A DNA stretch of 64,000 nucleotides from the NCBI RefSeq assembly GCF_000699445.3, contig NC_067196.1, forward strand, positions 90,987,364 to 91,051,363. Direction: 5' to 3'. The stretch comes from Schistosoma haematobium (lineage: Eukaryota > Platyhelminthes > Trematoda > Strigeidida > Schistosomatidae). The translations under genes and the position numbers were made by a program. The notes beneath the pieces were generated by a model. That model was not told the origin of the DNA, ran no database searches, and worked only from the letters and a program-made list of their open reading frames with translations. Of the stretch, positions 33,601 to 39,256 are shown in pieces. Each line of letters opens with the position of its first letter. Position 1 is the first letter of the stretch.

Positions 33601-34872
33601 TAAGTTCGTCAATCGACTATGTGCGTGTGTGGTAATAAATGCCCAAGCATACATCTGCATACAAGCTCCACAAAGATAAAATTACAGAACATAAGTTTTG
33701 GGGATCTGTCGTCCCCAACACTCCTCCCCTTTTTATAGCGTACTTTCATGCGGTCAACTTGGATCTTGACTGTTGCTCGCCGATGTCGGAGAGGCCACCT
33801 TCTGAAACGGAGACCAGCTTGTTGTTGAGCTTCTTCTTGTGGTGGGGCTGCTTATAAGTTGAAGGTATCAAGCAGGATGTCAAGGGGAAGATTTACTCCT
33901 GTTGATGGGCGGTCTGGGGCTATCCGCTTCCGTAGTTGGTTTCCGTGTCTAGTCCACGTGTCTCTTCCCACCTTTACCTCGTACATAACTTGGCCTAGTC
34001 TTCCGACCACACGTGCTTCGATCCAAGGACCATGATTTGCTCTGTAGTCTCGAGCAAACGCCGGGCATCCAGCCTCGTACGCTGGCAGCTTCTGAGATTT
34101 GGTCTGAGATGGTGTGGTTCTTGATCACATCAGACTGTGGATTGTCCACAATTTCCTTCCCATCAGGATCTCTTCCGAGGACTTCTGCTGTGGTAGCATC
34201 ATCCTGGTTAGCAAAGTGAAATTTGAATAAGTCTTAGTAACGTCAAAACCACATATCAAACGTGACATTGGATTCCAGATCGTAATGAAACTCGGAGATA
34301 CTGTTAGCGATACCATCAACTAATGGTGCGGTAGTAGTAGGATTAGAATTACTTGGTTGAGTATTAGACGTAAGCTTTGTATCTGTTAACGTCTAAATAA
34401 GTTTCATCTGCTGCTTGAGTAATAATTCAAGTTTAGAAGAATCCATGTTTCCGAAACCACATTTACCACCATACCAAGTCGTATATTGTTTATTAGCAAT
34501 GACTTCTTTGAAATGTAAATCATATGGCTACATTGTTTCTTTTTCTAGAATAGTAAAAATTGTACTGTTCAGAACGATGTTCTAACTACTCCGATCCGAA
34601 ATATCATCGGTGTAGCAAAATCCTCGATCAGAAGAAATAAACTTACAAATCTCACACAGAAAATTACAAACAACAAATTATCAGAACATGTACCCAATAC
34701 GACTACTGTTCAAGTAATTCAAGTTAATAAAACATTGAGTATTCAACTAGGCAATATGTTTTTTATACTTCACCATGTGATTGATAGTTCGTATATAATC
34801 TTATGGATGTTAGCGACTGTATTCATTATTCACTTTATTATCCTTTTCAATATATTATGTAATCTATTATAA
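15534..34872 (+). CDS. PLXDC/TEM7-like transmembrane protein gene (nine exons, 5' end uncertain)
   Basis: I assembled this gene from splice sites and reading phase. Exons: 15534-15690, 15752-15962, 18775-18876, 19721-19792, 21758-21813, 24715-24790, 26599-26694, 32007-32152 and 34549-34872. Every junction has GT/AG ends and phases agree throughout, giving about 412 codons. Order: hydrophobic leader-like segment in exon 1; [19 protein letters not shown], which corresponds to the FPFYGH..IATGG block of plexin-domain-containing proteins; LTVRWPNL (VFVVQW block); [11 protein letters not shown] (DGRIIFGYKE block); TLMEFIPDP; an eight-cysteine PSI domain (exons 8-9); then a transmembrane helix and a very short tail. 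Human relatives (PLXDC1/2, about 500-530 aa) are type I surface receptors. The gene lacks a certain start codon. Intron 1 is 61 bp, whereas later introns are 0.8-5.3 kb and full of transposons, a typical schistosome layout. Family assignment is from motif recall. Confidence 0.75.
15752..15962 (+). CDS. PLXDC-like exon 2
   Basis: Follows a 61-bp intron. Encodes [19 protein letters not shown] and [19 protein letters not shown], the beta-rich block preceding the ATGG motif in relatives. Donor GTTAGT, phase 1. Confidence 0.75.
15963..16237. other. Intron start with G-rich tract
   Basis: Intronic. A G-rich tract (GAGGGGGGGTGGCG) lies at 15991-16025. No exon seen. Confidence 0.5.
16238..16500 (+). 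repeat. SINE family A copy (intronic)
   Basis: tRNA-like head, hammerhead segment (about 16385-16435; ATTGAGGAG and GGACGAAACGGCAAC) and tail. Confidence 0.8.
16621..16790 (+). repeat. SINE family A fragment (intronic)
   Basis: Starts inside the tRNA-like head (CTGATAGGTCCTGGGTCCGA) and runs to the tail. The hammerhead core is decayed (CTGAAGAG; GATGAAATGGC). Confidence 0.75.
17078..17190 (+). repeat. Family B repeat (intronic)
   Basis: GGTTTGGTCGTGGAGCTTTCA, shown here in part, followed by the AACAAAACTCCATC block and the TTCTCCACCAT-like end. An unrelated proline-rich 69-codon ORF overlaps and is not supported. Confidence 0.65.
17622..17875. repeat. Sm-alpha retroposon, inverted hammerhead arm plus forward tail
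   Basis: At 17624-17712 the minus strand carries an Sm-alpha hammerhead: CTGACGAG, stem II around TCTCAAATAGGA, then AAAAC in place of GAAAC. From 17713 the plus strand resumes as the Sm-alpha tail (ATCCATCTTTGC, ATATCGAGGCA, GACTGATCAATTGC). This inverted arrangement resembles the one seen in family A. Confidence 0.7.
17960..18262 (-). repeat. SINE family A, degenerate inverted pair
   Basis: The minus-strand copy (17960-18130) is followed by a plus-strand hammerhead and tail (about 18190-18262; TGTGGAGTCCCATATTAAGA). Heavily mutated. Confidence 0.6.
18450..18715 (-). repeat. SINE family A copy (intronic)
   Basis: Minus-strand copy with tail, hammerhead segment (about 18470-18515), tRNA-like head (GGGATTCGAACC) and leader. 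The leader end reads CTGTCTCTACCCGACATGG. Confidence 0.8.
18775..18876 (+). CDS. PLXDC-like exon 3
   Basis: Acceptor ATTAATTCAAG, donor GTGAGT, phase 1 to 1. Encodes [20 protein letters not shown] and TGQVDIIHN, which I place before the VQW block. It joins exon 2 in phase. Human relatives have extra sequence here (TATQYIAPLMAN block), so a short exon could be missing between 15963 and 18774. Confidence 0.65.
18933..19115 (-). pseudogene. RTE LINE 3' UTR fragment
   Basis: Minus-strand 3' end matching 25930-26160 in reverse. It starts with the tandem tail (GTCAGTCAGCTACAACGTAG) and runs into the conserved UTR. Non-coding remnant. Confidence 0.75.
19325..19652 (-). repeat. SINE family A, full minus copy plus plus-strand tail
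   Basis: A minus-strand copy from tail to leader (19325-19598), joined directly to a plus-strand tail (GACTCATGATCTCAACTATT onward, 19604-19652). This is the mirror image of the inverted pairs elsewhere. The hammerhead keeps GAAAC, but the CTGANGA core is mutated (TTGACGA). Confidence 0.8.
19721..19792 (+). CDS. PLXDC-like exon 4
   Basis: Acceptor GGCATTTATAG, donor GTATGT, phase 1 to 1. Encodes [19 protein letters not shown], matching the VFVVQWDKVHL block of PLXDC proteins, with the conserved tryptophan. Confidence 0.75.
19985..20312 (+). repeat. SINE family A copy (intronic)
   Basis: Leader from TGTGAGATAGTAACTGACTG, tRNA-like head, hammerhead (about 20176-20225) with a duplicated GAG (CTGAGGAGGAGTC), GAAAC kept, and tail. 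Confidence 0.8.
20815..21115. repeat. Family E and family B repeats (intronic)
   Basis: 20815-20920 is minus-strand family E. 20925-21115 is plus-strand family B, extended to the CACCTCGATGTTGATTGG segment. Confidence 0.55.
21310..21500 (+). pseudogene. RTE LINE 3' UTR fragment
   Basis: Matches the 3' UTR at 11300-11505, including ACTTGAACCGATGTACGTACG-like sequence and the terminal GTTACTGACTGAC. Non-coding. Confidence 0.7.
21610..21715 (+). repeat. Family D (LTR-like) fragment
   Basis: Same orientation as 28110-28220. Shares TGTGATACTGCC and the GTACAAGG-GGCA block. Only the first 100 bp remain. Confidence 0.6.
21758..21813 (+). CDS. PLXDC-like exon 5
   Basis: Acceptor AATTTTCAG, donor GTAAGT. 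56 bp, phase 1 to 0. Encodes [19 protein letters not shown], corresponding to the FQATLHMDGRIIFGYKE block. Confidence 0.75.
21950..22235 (-). repeat. SINE family A copy (intronic)
   Basis: Minus-strand copy with tail (ATTTATGAGTGATCATGG), hammerhead (about 22000-22048), tRNA-like head (GGATTCGAACTCAAGACC) and leader continuing to about 22285. Confidence 0.8.
22310..22690 (+). repeat. Sm-alpha retroposon, tail-to-head arrangement
   Basis: 22330-22480 is an Sm-alpha tail (ATCCATCTTTGC, ATATCGAGGCAGTCC). It is followed at 22485-22690 by the head of another unit: A-box-like ACTCAGTAGCTAAGTAG, B-box GGGTTCGAGTTGC and a hammerhead (22603-22660). This hammerhead has GGACGAAACGCGAGTC and helix I ATCCAG/CTGGAT, but TTGACGA for the first core. 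Tail followed by head is what two tandem monomers would leave, as reported for Sm-alpha satellites. Confidence 0.8.
22860..22980 (-). repeat. SINE family A 3' fragment (intronic)
   Basis: Minus-strand tail plus a decayed hammerhead region (GTGATTCCTCAACAATGCGC). Confidence 0.7.
23135..23330 (-). repeat. SINE family A copy (intronic)
   Basis: Minus-strand tail, hammerhead and tRNA-like head. The hammerhead (about 23195-23245) has CTGAGGA followed by an extra GGA, plus GACGAAACGGACGTC and helix I GCACTG/CAGTGC. It is among the best-preserved copies. Confidence 0.8.
23565..23650 (-). pseudogene. SR3-like LINE 3' tip
   Basis: About 80 bp of LINE 3' end (ACTTACTTACC, CGCCTGTTACTCC) with a small internal deletion. 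Similar tips occur at 26285-26390 and 32835-32935. Confidence 0.7.
24010..24535. repeat. SINE family A inverted pair (intronic)
   Basis: Minus arm 24010-24187 (tail, hammerhead, tRNA head), then plus copy 24188-24535 (leader TTTTAGTGAGAAGC, head CCTGGGTTCGAGTCTC, hammerhead about 24427-24478, tail). Same composite design as at 1822, 3246 and 14878. Confidence 0.8.
24715..24790 (+). CDS. PLXDC-like exon 6
   Basis: Acceptor CTATTTATCAG, donor GTAGGT, phase 0 to 1. Encodes [20 protein letters not shown], the low-complexity link after the YKEIP block, with two N-glycosylation sequons (NGT and NET). Confidence 0.7.
24880..25403 (+). pseudogene. RTE LINE 3' fragment (SR3-like)
   Basis: The longest open copy of the SR3-like C-terminal module: 153 codons from 24942 ([20 protein letters not shown] ... 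HIHWP-type block ... [13 protein letters not shown] ... [13 protein letters not shown] ... [13 protein letters not shown]), ending with the TAAGTAAGTAA tail. It lacks the RT core and was probably trapped as a 5'-truncated insertion. It lies antisense to nothing and in intron 6 of the host gene. Confidence 0.8.
25476..26160 (+). pseudogene. RTE LINE 3' end (SR2-like) with CTGA tail
   Basis: Open for 111 codons: [40 protein letters not shown] and [19 protein letters not shown], then 3' UTR and CTGACTGACTGAC at about 26142. The best-preserved 3' end of this family in the left half; matches 63030-63330 in translation. Confidence 0.8.
26285..26390 (-). pseudogene. SR3-like LINE 3' tip
   Basis: Short minus-strand tip starting ACTTACTTACGC, then ATAGGCCGCCTATCAGC. 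Non-coding. Confidence 0.65.
26599..26694 (+). CDS. PLXDC-like exon 7
   Basis: Acceptor TTTTTTATAG, donor GTAGGT, phase 1 to 1. Encodes [20 protein letters not shown] and TLMEFIPDP, matching the YHRIELD...VEFTPLPTC block just before PSI. Confidence 0.75.
26695..27789. other. Intronic DNA, no gene
   Basis: Contains a (TTC)n run at about 26880-26898. The small ORFs at 27348-27739 are not supported by any recognised similarity. Confidence 0.5.
27790..28100 (+). repeat. Family C repeat and TTA microsatellite
   Basis: 27790-28030 is family C (ATACTTCATTTGTAAAATAT, CTACTTATATCTG). A (TTA)n-rich run follows to 28110. Confidence 0.6.
28110..28600 (+). repeat. LTR-like repeat family D with TATA box
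   Basis: Reverse-oriented partner of 8730-9275. On this strand it has a TATATAAG box at about 28488, and a GC-richer core than its surroundings. Promoter-like sequence in a repeat of this size suggests a solo LTR, but I cannot find matching TG/CA ends or a target duplication. ORFs on both strands are not conserved. Confidence 0.55.
28828..29000 (-). repeat. SINE family A copy (intronic)
   Basis: Minus-strand tail, hammerhead (about 28895-28942) and B-box region. Minus orientation reads CTGAGGAGTCC, ATACGACGAAACGGTCGTC. Both core elements and the cleavage triplet are intact, with helix I nearly paired. Confidence 0.8.
29090..29545 (+). pseudogene. RTE LINE 3' fragment (SR3-like), decayed
   Basis: Plus-strand remnants [52 protein letters not shown] and RMNRNW show the same module as 24940-25400, with several stops and a small deletion. 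Confidence 0.75.
29580..31150 (+). pseudogene. Penelope-like element RT relic
   Basis: A long stretch of broken coding sequence on the plus strand. Recognisable Penelope-type RT blocks: [32 protein letters not shown] with [26 protein letters not shown] (usually SLDVxSLFTNVP); [18 protein letters not shown] (usually NGxAMGSPLxPxLAD). Frameshifts and about ten stops separate them. The only clean ORF is 75 codons at 30175-30402. Family usual length is 600 or more residues with a C-terminal GIY-YIG nuclease, which is not seen here. Ancient and inactive, in the 5.3-kb intron of the host gene. Confidence 0.75.
31379..31740 (+). repeat. SINE family A, full-length copy (intronic)
   Basis: The cleanest complete unit: leader (GACTGGCTTCAAGAGG, GAGTTCTAGTGAGCAGC, GTGAGACGGTAGCTCACTGG), tRNA-like head (A-box TCAGTGGTCTAATGGTTAAG; B-box GGGTTCGAATCTCGC), hammerhead segment about 31635-31685 (CTGAGGAGTCCCACAATAGG, AGAAACGGCCGTCCAGTGC) and tail. 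GAAAC is intact; stem II has one mismatch. No inverted arm. Confidence 0.85.
31741..32006. other. Intronic A-rich DNA
   Basis: A-rich tract after the SINE (about 31745-31830), then plain intron to the exon 8 acceptor. Confidence 0.5.
32007..32152 (+). CDS. PLXDC-like exon 8 (PSI domain)
   Basis: Acceptor ATGTTCAAG, donor GTAAGA, phase 1 to 0. Encodes the cysteine-rich PSI module: [15 protein letters not shown], then [20 protein letters not shown] and KKGEC. Seven cysteines fit the C..CxxC...CxWC...C...C pattern of PLXDC PSI domains. The eighth is five residues into the terminal exon. Confidence 0.85.
32835..32935 (-). pseudogene. SR3-like LINE 3' tip
   Basis: Minus-strand tip with ATAGGCCGCCGATCAGC and CCTGGGCCTTACTTTCTAG. 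Non-coding. Confidence 0.65.
32969..33349 (+). repeat. Direct duplication, left copy
   Basis: 381 bp matching 34459-34839 with fewer than ten differences, offset exactly 1490 bp. Covers intron end, acceptor and most of the terminal exon. Confidence 0.9.
33059..33409 (+). CDS. PLXDC-like alternative terminal exon (upstream copy)
   Basis: Acceptor TTTTTCTAG, phase 0, 117 codons to a TGA at 33407. Almost identical to 34549-34872 over the stalk and most of the transmembrane helix ([15 protein letters not shown]), then switches at 33349 into LTR sequence, giving the 18-residue charged tail [18 protein letters not shown]. Splicing of exon 8 to this exon is in frame, so it could make an alternative C-terminus, or be a non-functional duplicate. 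Confidence 0.5.
   Translation, partial: NSKNCTVQNDVLTTPIRNIIGVAKSSIRRNKLTNLTQKITNNKLSEHVPNTTTVQVIQVNKTLSIQLGNMFFMLQYIIDSSYIILWMSATVFIIHFIARFEAVMSSLDLQTRCKTQ
33349..33720 (-). mobile_element. Ty3/gypsy LTR
   Basis: Minus-strand LTR of 372 bp bounded by TG...CA (TGTTGGGGACGACAGATCCC at its 5' end near 33720; CCTAGCA at 33349). It has a TATA-like TATATATAC in the middle. It truncates the upstream terminal-exon copy. Confidence 0.7.
33721..34458 (-). pseudogene. Deleted Ty3/gypsy internal region
   Basis: Minus-strand remnants, in order: a gag start ([34 protein letters not shown]) near 34440-34250, directly followed by an integrase-end-like block ([15 protein letters not shown]) near 34150, and a polyprotein C-terminus ([20 protein letters not shown] region) near 33940, then the LTR. 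Most of gag, all of protease, RT and RNase H are missing, as is the 5' LTR. Boudicca-like by gag motif, which is from memory. Confidence 0.65.
34459..34839 (+). repeat. Direct duplication, right copy
   Basis: Partner of 32969-33349. The two copies bracket the deleted gypsy element. It begins exactly where the element's 5' LTR would be expected. Confidence 0.9.
34549..34872 (+). CDS. PLXDC-like terminal exon (intact copy)
   Basis: Acceptor TTTTTCTAG, phase 0, 107 codons to TAA at 34870. Starts [10 protein letters not shown] (last PSI cysteine), then a Ser/Thr/Asn-rich stalk, then a long hydrophobic segment ([28 protein letters not shown]) at the extreme C-terminus. The cytoplasmic tail is thus nearly absent, unlike vertebrate PLXDC proteins. 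Confidence 0.7.
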   Translation, partial: NSKNCTVQNDVLTTPIRNIIGVAKSSIRRNKLTNLTQKITNNKLSEHVPNTTTVQVIQVNKTLSIQLGNMFFILHHVIDSSYIILWMLATVFIIHFIILFNILCNLL

Positions 34873-35439
34873 CTTTCTTACTTCTTATGAATGATTTCTT
34901 TGTTATCACGATATTTATTCACAAGTTATTATTCTTATTTATTCACTTATTCACTGTATGTTCTGAGAAGTTGTATGTTTCTAGGGCAATGTTGGTCTTC
35001 ATTATTTGATTTGTGCATACATGATTATTATTAAACAGGAATTGAATGGATTTTCATCAGAATAGTCATTGAATTACAAAATGAATTAAAGACAGATAGC
35101 AAAACTAAATGACAAGAGATCCAAATGTTTTATGAAATATGTAAAAAGATAACTGTTAAATTGTGCACAATATTTCAAATTGTTGTTGTGTCCCGATAAG
35201 AATAATGAATGGTCATTTTCTGGGATCTATTTATGGATCAATATTTTGCGTATATTTTTGTTGTATAATTGTCAATTAACTAAACTATTCATATTCATGT
35301 CTCTCTTGATATAAGCTTTATTTTGACTTATGAACTGTTATTATACGATTTTCCATTCTTGAATTATTCCCTGTCTATTAATAACTACCTCCTACATTCA
35401 CAGCCACATTTGGCCAAATCTTGTACAAATGTTGTTTCA
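34873..35439. other. No gene recognised (3' of host gene)
   Basis: AT-rich flank where the host gene's 3' UTR should lie. AT-rich hexamers abound, so the poly(A) site cannot be fixed. Confidence 0.5.
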
Positions 35440-35600
35440 TATTTTATTGGTCTGTTTGATTGGTATATAAACTCAGTATGTTTGAAATATGAGGATTCAT
35501 ATTGTAGAGGCCCGGATTGGTGTTCTGAACTCAACTGGCTGGGCTAGGTGGAAAGCAGGACCAATCAAGACTCTAGACTGGTCGCACGTGTTTTACGCGC
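35440..35600 (+). repeat. Family E repeat
   Basis: Plus-strand copy, longest of the three. TATATAAACTCAGTATG and TTGGTGTTCTGAACTC match the minus strand of 5895-6095. Confidence 0.55.
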
Positions 35601-35839
35601 CCTTGGTCCGATCGATAATTCGCTGCTCCCTAATTGGCGGTTACAAGTTATAACAACTGTTTAACTATATCGATTTTTCGTTCACTACCATGTAATAAAT
35701 CTGTGACTTTTCAGACCTAAATTTTACAAATACTTAATTCTACTAACATTTTGTAGTGAAAGAGAAAACAAGTGAAGACAGTCGATTATATATAGCACAA
35801 AATTACAGAGCTACTTAGTAAAATAAAAAATTCACACTT

Positions 35840-36030
35840 CAAATACTTCATTTGCAAAATGTTTAATAATTGTCTCACATTCCATTGTTCCTGCATTTCT
35901 GTACCAATTGCTTTCTGTCCCTATTCTTCCCTTCTTGATCTTATCAACCTTTTGCCGCCAGACATTTTATTCCTGACTAGCGTTATATGCTACTTATGTC
36001 GATATAAGTAGCACACACTACAATTCCATT
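35840..36030 (+). repeat. Family C repeat
   Basis: Shares ATACTTCATTTGCAAAAT and GATATAAGTAGCAC with 27790-28030. Confidence 0.6.
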
Positions 36031-36240
36031 AGCGAGAATTTATCTTTTTGCACACAAATTCTCGTAATTAGCTCATATTTTCACTACATATGGATAAAAC
36101 CCTCAATAGATAAACACCTGGCTTCCGTCCAAATGTCATATTATACATCCCTAAGGTCTTTTATTTCAGAAAATTCTCACAAAATTCGAGCATGACATTG
36201 TACTGATTAGGTAGCTGCTTAATCAACTCATGCCTCAAAA

Positions 36241-38082
36241 TATGACCGGGGTCACCTTGCTAAATGATGTACAGACTAGCGAGTCTGGCGGACTCGAAAC
36301 CAAATCATTCCAGACTGCTTAAAGTGGTATTCGGCTCTTCGAACGAACGTGACCTAATTTTACAGAATGGACACAAATTAAAGGGTTCAGGAGTCTTAAT
36401 ACGAAAGGACCTACCGTTGGCAGACCGTGTTAAAAGACGGGAAGCCGAGAAAGAACTACAACATAGGTTAGACGCTGGCGAAAAGGACCTGAAAACTGTA
36501 AATTTTCGGGTTGTAAGACTTCGACAGAGCCGAAGCCACTCTGGCTGAAGCACGAAGGCACTCAAACAGGCTTCGGATCTGTTACACCAATGCACGAAGC
36601 TTACTTAATAAGCGATCGGAACTAGGTGTACAGATTGACTCTACAAAGCCAGACATAATCGCAGTAACAGAAACCTGGCTGACACAGGCTATAGATAGTA
36701 GTGAACTTGATTTCGAGGCTTATACGTTAGTAAGGGCCGACAGAACACAAAAGCGCAAAGGAGGGGGAGAAGCTCTATTCATTAGGAATGCTACCCCATT
36801 TGCCATTATCGATAGTGTATCCCATGAGAGTGGGACGTGTGAATTAGTTAGTTGCCGCTTGAAATGCAAGGGGCAAGAGCTGCTGATTGGTTTGGTCTAT
36901 CGCAGTCCAAGCTGTGAGGCAAATGAGACCCTGTTAAGCAGTCTATATACTTGATCACAACGTGGTCAATGTCTAATCCTAGGGGACTTTAATGCGGAAT
37001 GGTCTGAGAGTCCACCAAGGACTTATCAAGTAAACAGTGGTCGATGTCTAATCCTAGGGGACTTCAATGTACCTATGATAGACTGGGAAAATCTGCGAAC
37101 TAAATCGTCGGTGAATTCCTTCGAGCAGGAACTAGTTGATGGGGTTATCACATGTGCCCTAGTGCAACATGTGAAAGAAGCGACAAGGTACGATCCGGAC
37201 ACTGAATCATCTTTATTAGATCTTATACTGACTAACTATGAGGATGATGTTGTGAACCTCCATCATATGCCACCCCTAGGTAAAAGTGACCACGCAGTTT
37301 TAACTTTCGACTTCCATATATCTGCCAGTCATGAGCACGCGTCAGTCCAGTCCAGACCCAACGTCTGCAAAGCAAACATACCAGATATCATGCACTCAAC
37401 ATCGTTAATAGATTGGACAATGGACCCAGAGTCCTCCATTGAAACGGCCTGGGATGCATTTCGAAATTCAGACTTAAAAGTTACCACACCTCACATCCCT
37501 TGGACTGTACCAAAGGGGCCGAAAAACTCGCCACTATGGTTCAGTAGGGAGGTCCGTATCCTCCGTAAGAAAATGAAAATGTGGGATAGATTTAGGTCAC
37601 TGGGGACTGATGAGTCAAAATCTGAGTATCGCTTACCGAAAGATTGGAAAAACGCCATAGTAAGTCCTGTCTTCAAAACAGGCACGAAACACAAACCTGA
37701 GAACTACCGCCCCGTTAGCCTAACTAGTGTGGTTGTTAAAATATTAGAAAAGATTACTCGGAAGGAGCTGTTTAAGTATCTCGATAAAAACCGGATCCTC
37801 TCGGAGAAGCAGCACGGTTTCAGAATAGGTTATTCTTGTCTCACTAACTTATTAGTGGCTCGTGAAAGCTGGTGCGCTCTTAAGGACCAAAAGCTACCTG
37901 TAGACGTCGCCTTCATTGATTTCAGTAAAGCTTTTGATAAAGTTCCGCACAACCGGCTGTTATATAAGTTAAGAAAAGTCGGGATTGGAGGCAATTTATT
38001 GATGTGGATAAAAGACTTCTTAGTTGGGCGTCAACAAAGAGTAAGGGTGAACTCAAAGTGTACTGTTCTTAGGAGACGGCTG
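36241..38082 (+). pseudogene. CR1-like LINE, internally deleted
   Basis: A plus-strand LINE piece. The end of ORF1 (36264-36548, 94 codons, KVVFGSSNERDLILQNGHKL) is followed by the endonuclease (YTNARSLLNKRSELG at about 36590; DIIAVTETWL; GDFN; SDHAVLTF near 37290), with one stop near 36951 and a small direct duplication of the GDFN region at 36965-37070. At about 37630 a deletion of the endonuclease-RT linker joins SEYR to LPKDWKNAIVSPVFKTG. RT blocks NYRPVSLTSVVVKILEK, HGFRIGYSCLTNLL and FIDFSKAFDKVPHNRLLYKL follow, but RT stops before the YADD box at the junction with the transposase near 38083. Inactive. Confidence 0.8.
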
Positions 38083-39184
38083 GAGGGTAAGACGACCTTT
38101 ACAAATGGGGTATATACTTTAGGAACAGACGACACCTTCCGTCGTCAGACTCAATCTATTCACCATCAAGGACATTCTGTAATGGAAACGCTTTCTATAA
38201 ATATGCTTATAACTTTTCCTCTGGATCCTATGCACATGGTGCACCTTGGTGTTACCAAGAAACTAGCTAATTTATGGATAGATTTAGCACGCCGAAGACT
38301 GCATAACTTTAACTCATGTGCAATTCGGGACATAAATAATTCAATATCTCGTTGTGTGGCAAGTACTCCTTCTGACTTTCCCCGTAAATACCGCACACTA
38401 GACTTTGTATCGGCATGGAAAGCTTCTGAATGTAGGTTGTTCCTTCTGTATTTAAGCCCAGTGATTCTTGAAAAAACATTGCCACAACCTTTTTATCTTA
38501 ATTTTCGGCGTTTAGCGTTATCCATGTATCTGCTTGCACATCCAAAATTACATAAAAGTGTTGTAGAAACCGCCAAAATAGATTTACTAAACTTCCTGAA
38601 TGAATACGAATGGTGTTATGGGTGTGACAACTTAGTTTACAATGTGCATTCGTTACAGCACCTCCCTGACGACGTTCGTGCACATGGACCTTTTGATAGT
38701 TTTTCAGCCTTTCCATTCGAGTCTTATATGAGAAAAATTAAGTAATCCGTGCGTAGTGGGTTTGCAGTTGCTAAGCAAGCAGCACAGCGTTATGCTGAGA
38801 GAATGTCCTTCAGCGATAGGCTTCAAATTAGTGGTTTAACAAATACTACCCCAATAGGCGCTAATGATGTCTCCACTAAACAAGTAATTATGTTTAACAA
38901 CAGTAAAATAACTTCATGTCAGCCTGATAATGTAGTAGTAGTGAACGGCCAGCCAGGTTTAGTCACTGATATAAAGGAGGATGGACTACTAAAATTTAGG
39001 ACTTTCACTGACGCACGCAATTACTTTGAAGATCCTTTCCCTTCTACTGATATTGGAATGTTTAGGTGCTCCGTAGTTAGCCATGAACACACCTGGATCT
39101 CGGTTAAGGACATAGATTGTAAATGTATGGCCATAAATTGTATGAATTATCTAGTTCTTATCCCATTGCTGCATACTTGGCTGT
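38083..39184 (+). pseudogene. CACTA-like transposase, C-terminal part
   Basis: Continues the upstream LINE frame without a stop. Characteristic blocks: FPLDPMHMVHLGVTKKLANL, a long helical region, and VYNVHSLQHLPDDVRAHGPF followed by DSFSAFPFESYM, which I know from large animal transposases grouped with CACTA/EnSpm (schistosomes have the SmTRC1 family). A TAA at 38743 interrupts the same frame right after YMRKIK, then 146 more codons follow in phase to 39184. The N-terminal DDE region is absent, because the 5' part was replaced by the LINE. Inactive unless the stop is read through. Confidence 0.65.
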
Positions 39185-39256
39185 AAATGCATTTTGTTTC
39201 ACCAGTGTTGAATAAATAACGACAAATAATTTACTTACGTCTTATGTTATTTTCAG

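Noticed and set aside
33059..34872. Reading the two duplicated exons as a pair of LTRs
   Set aside because: They lack TG...CA ends, contain a splice acceptor and host coding sequence, and the real gypsy LTR lies between them at 33349-33720.
37491..37694. Minus-strand ORFs opposite LINE coding regions
   Set aside because: Shadows of the plus-strand RT reading frames (also at 42267-42764, 56779-57042 and 60320-60721).
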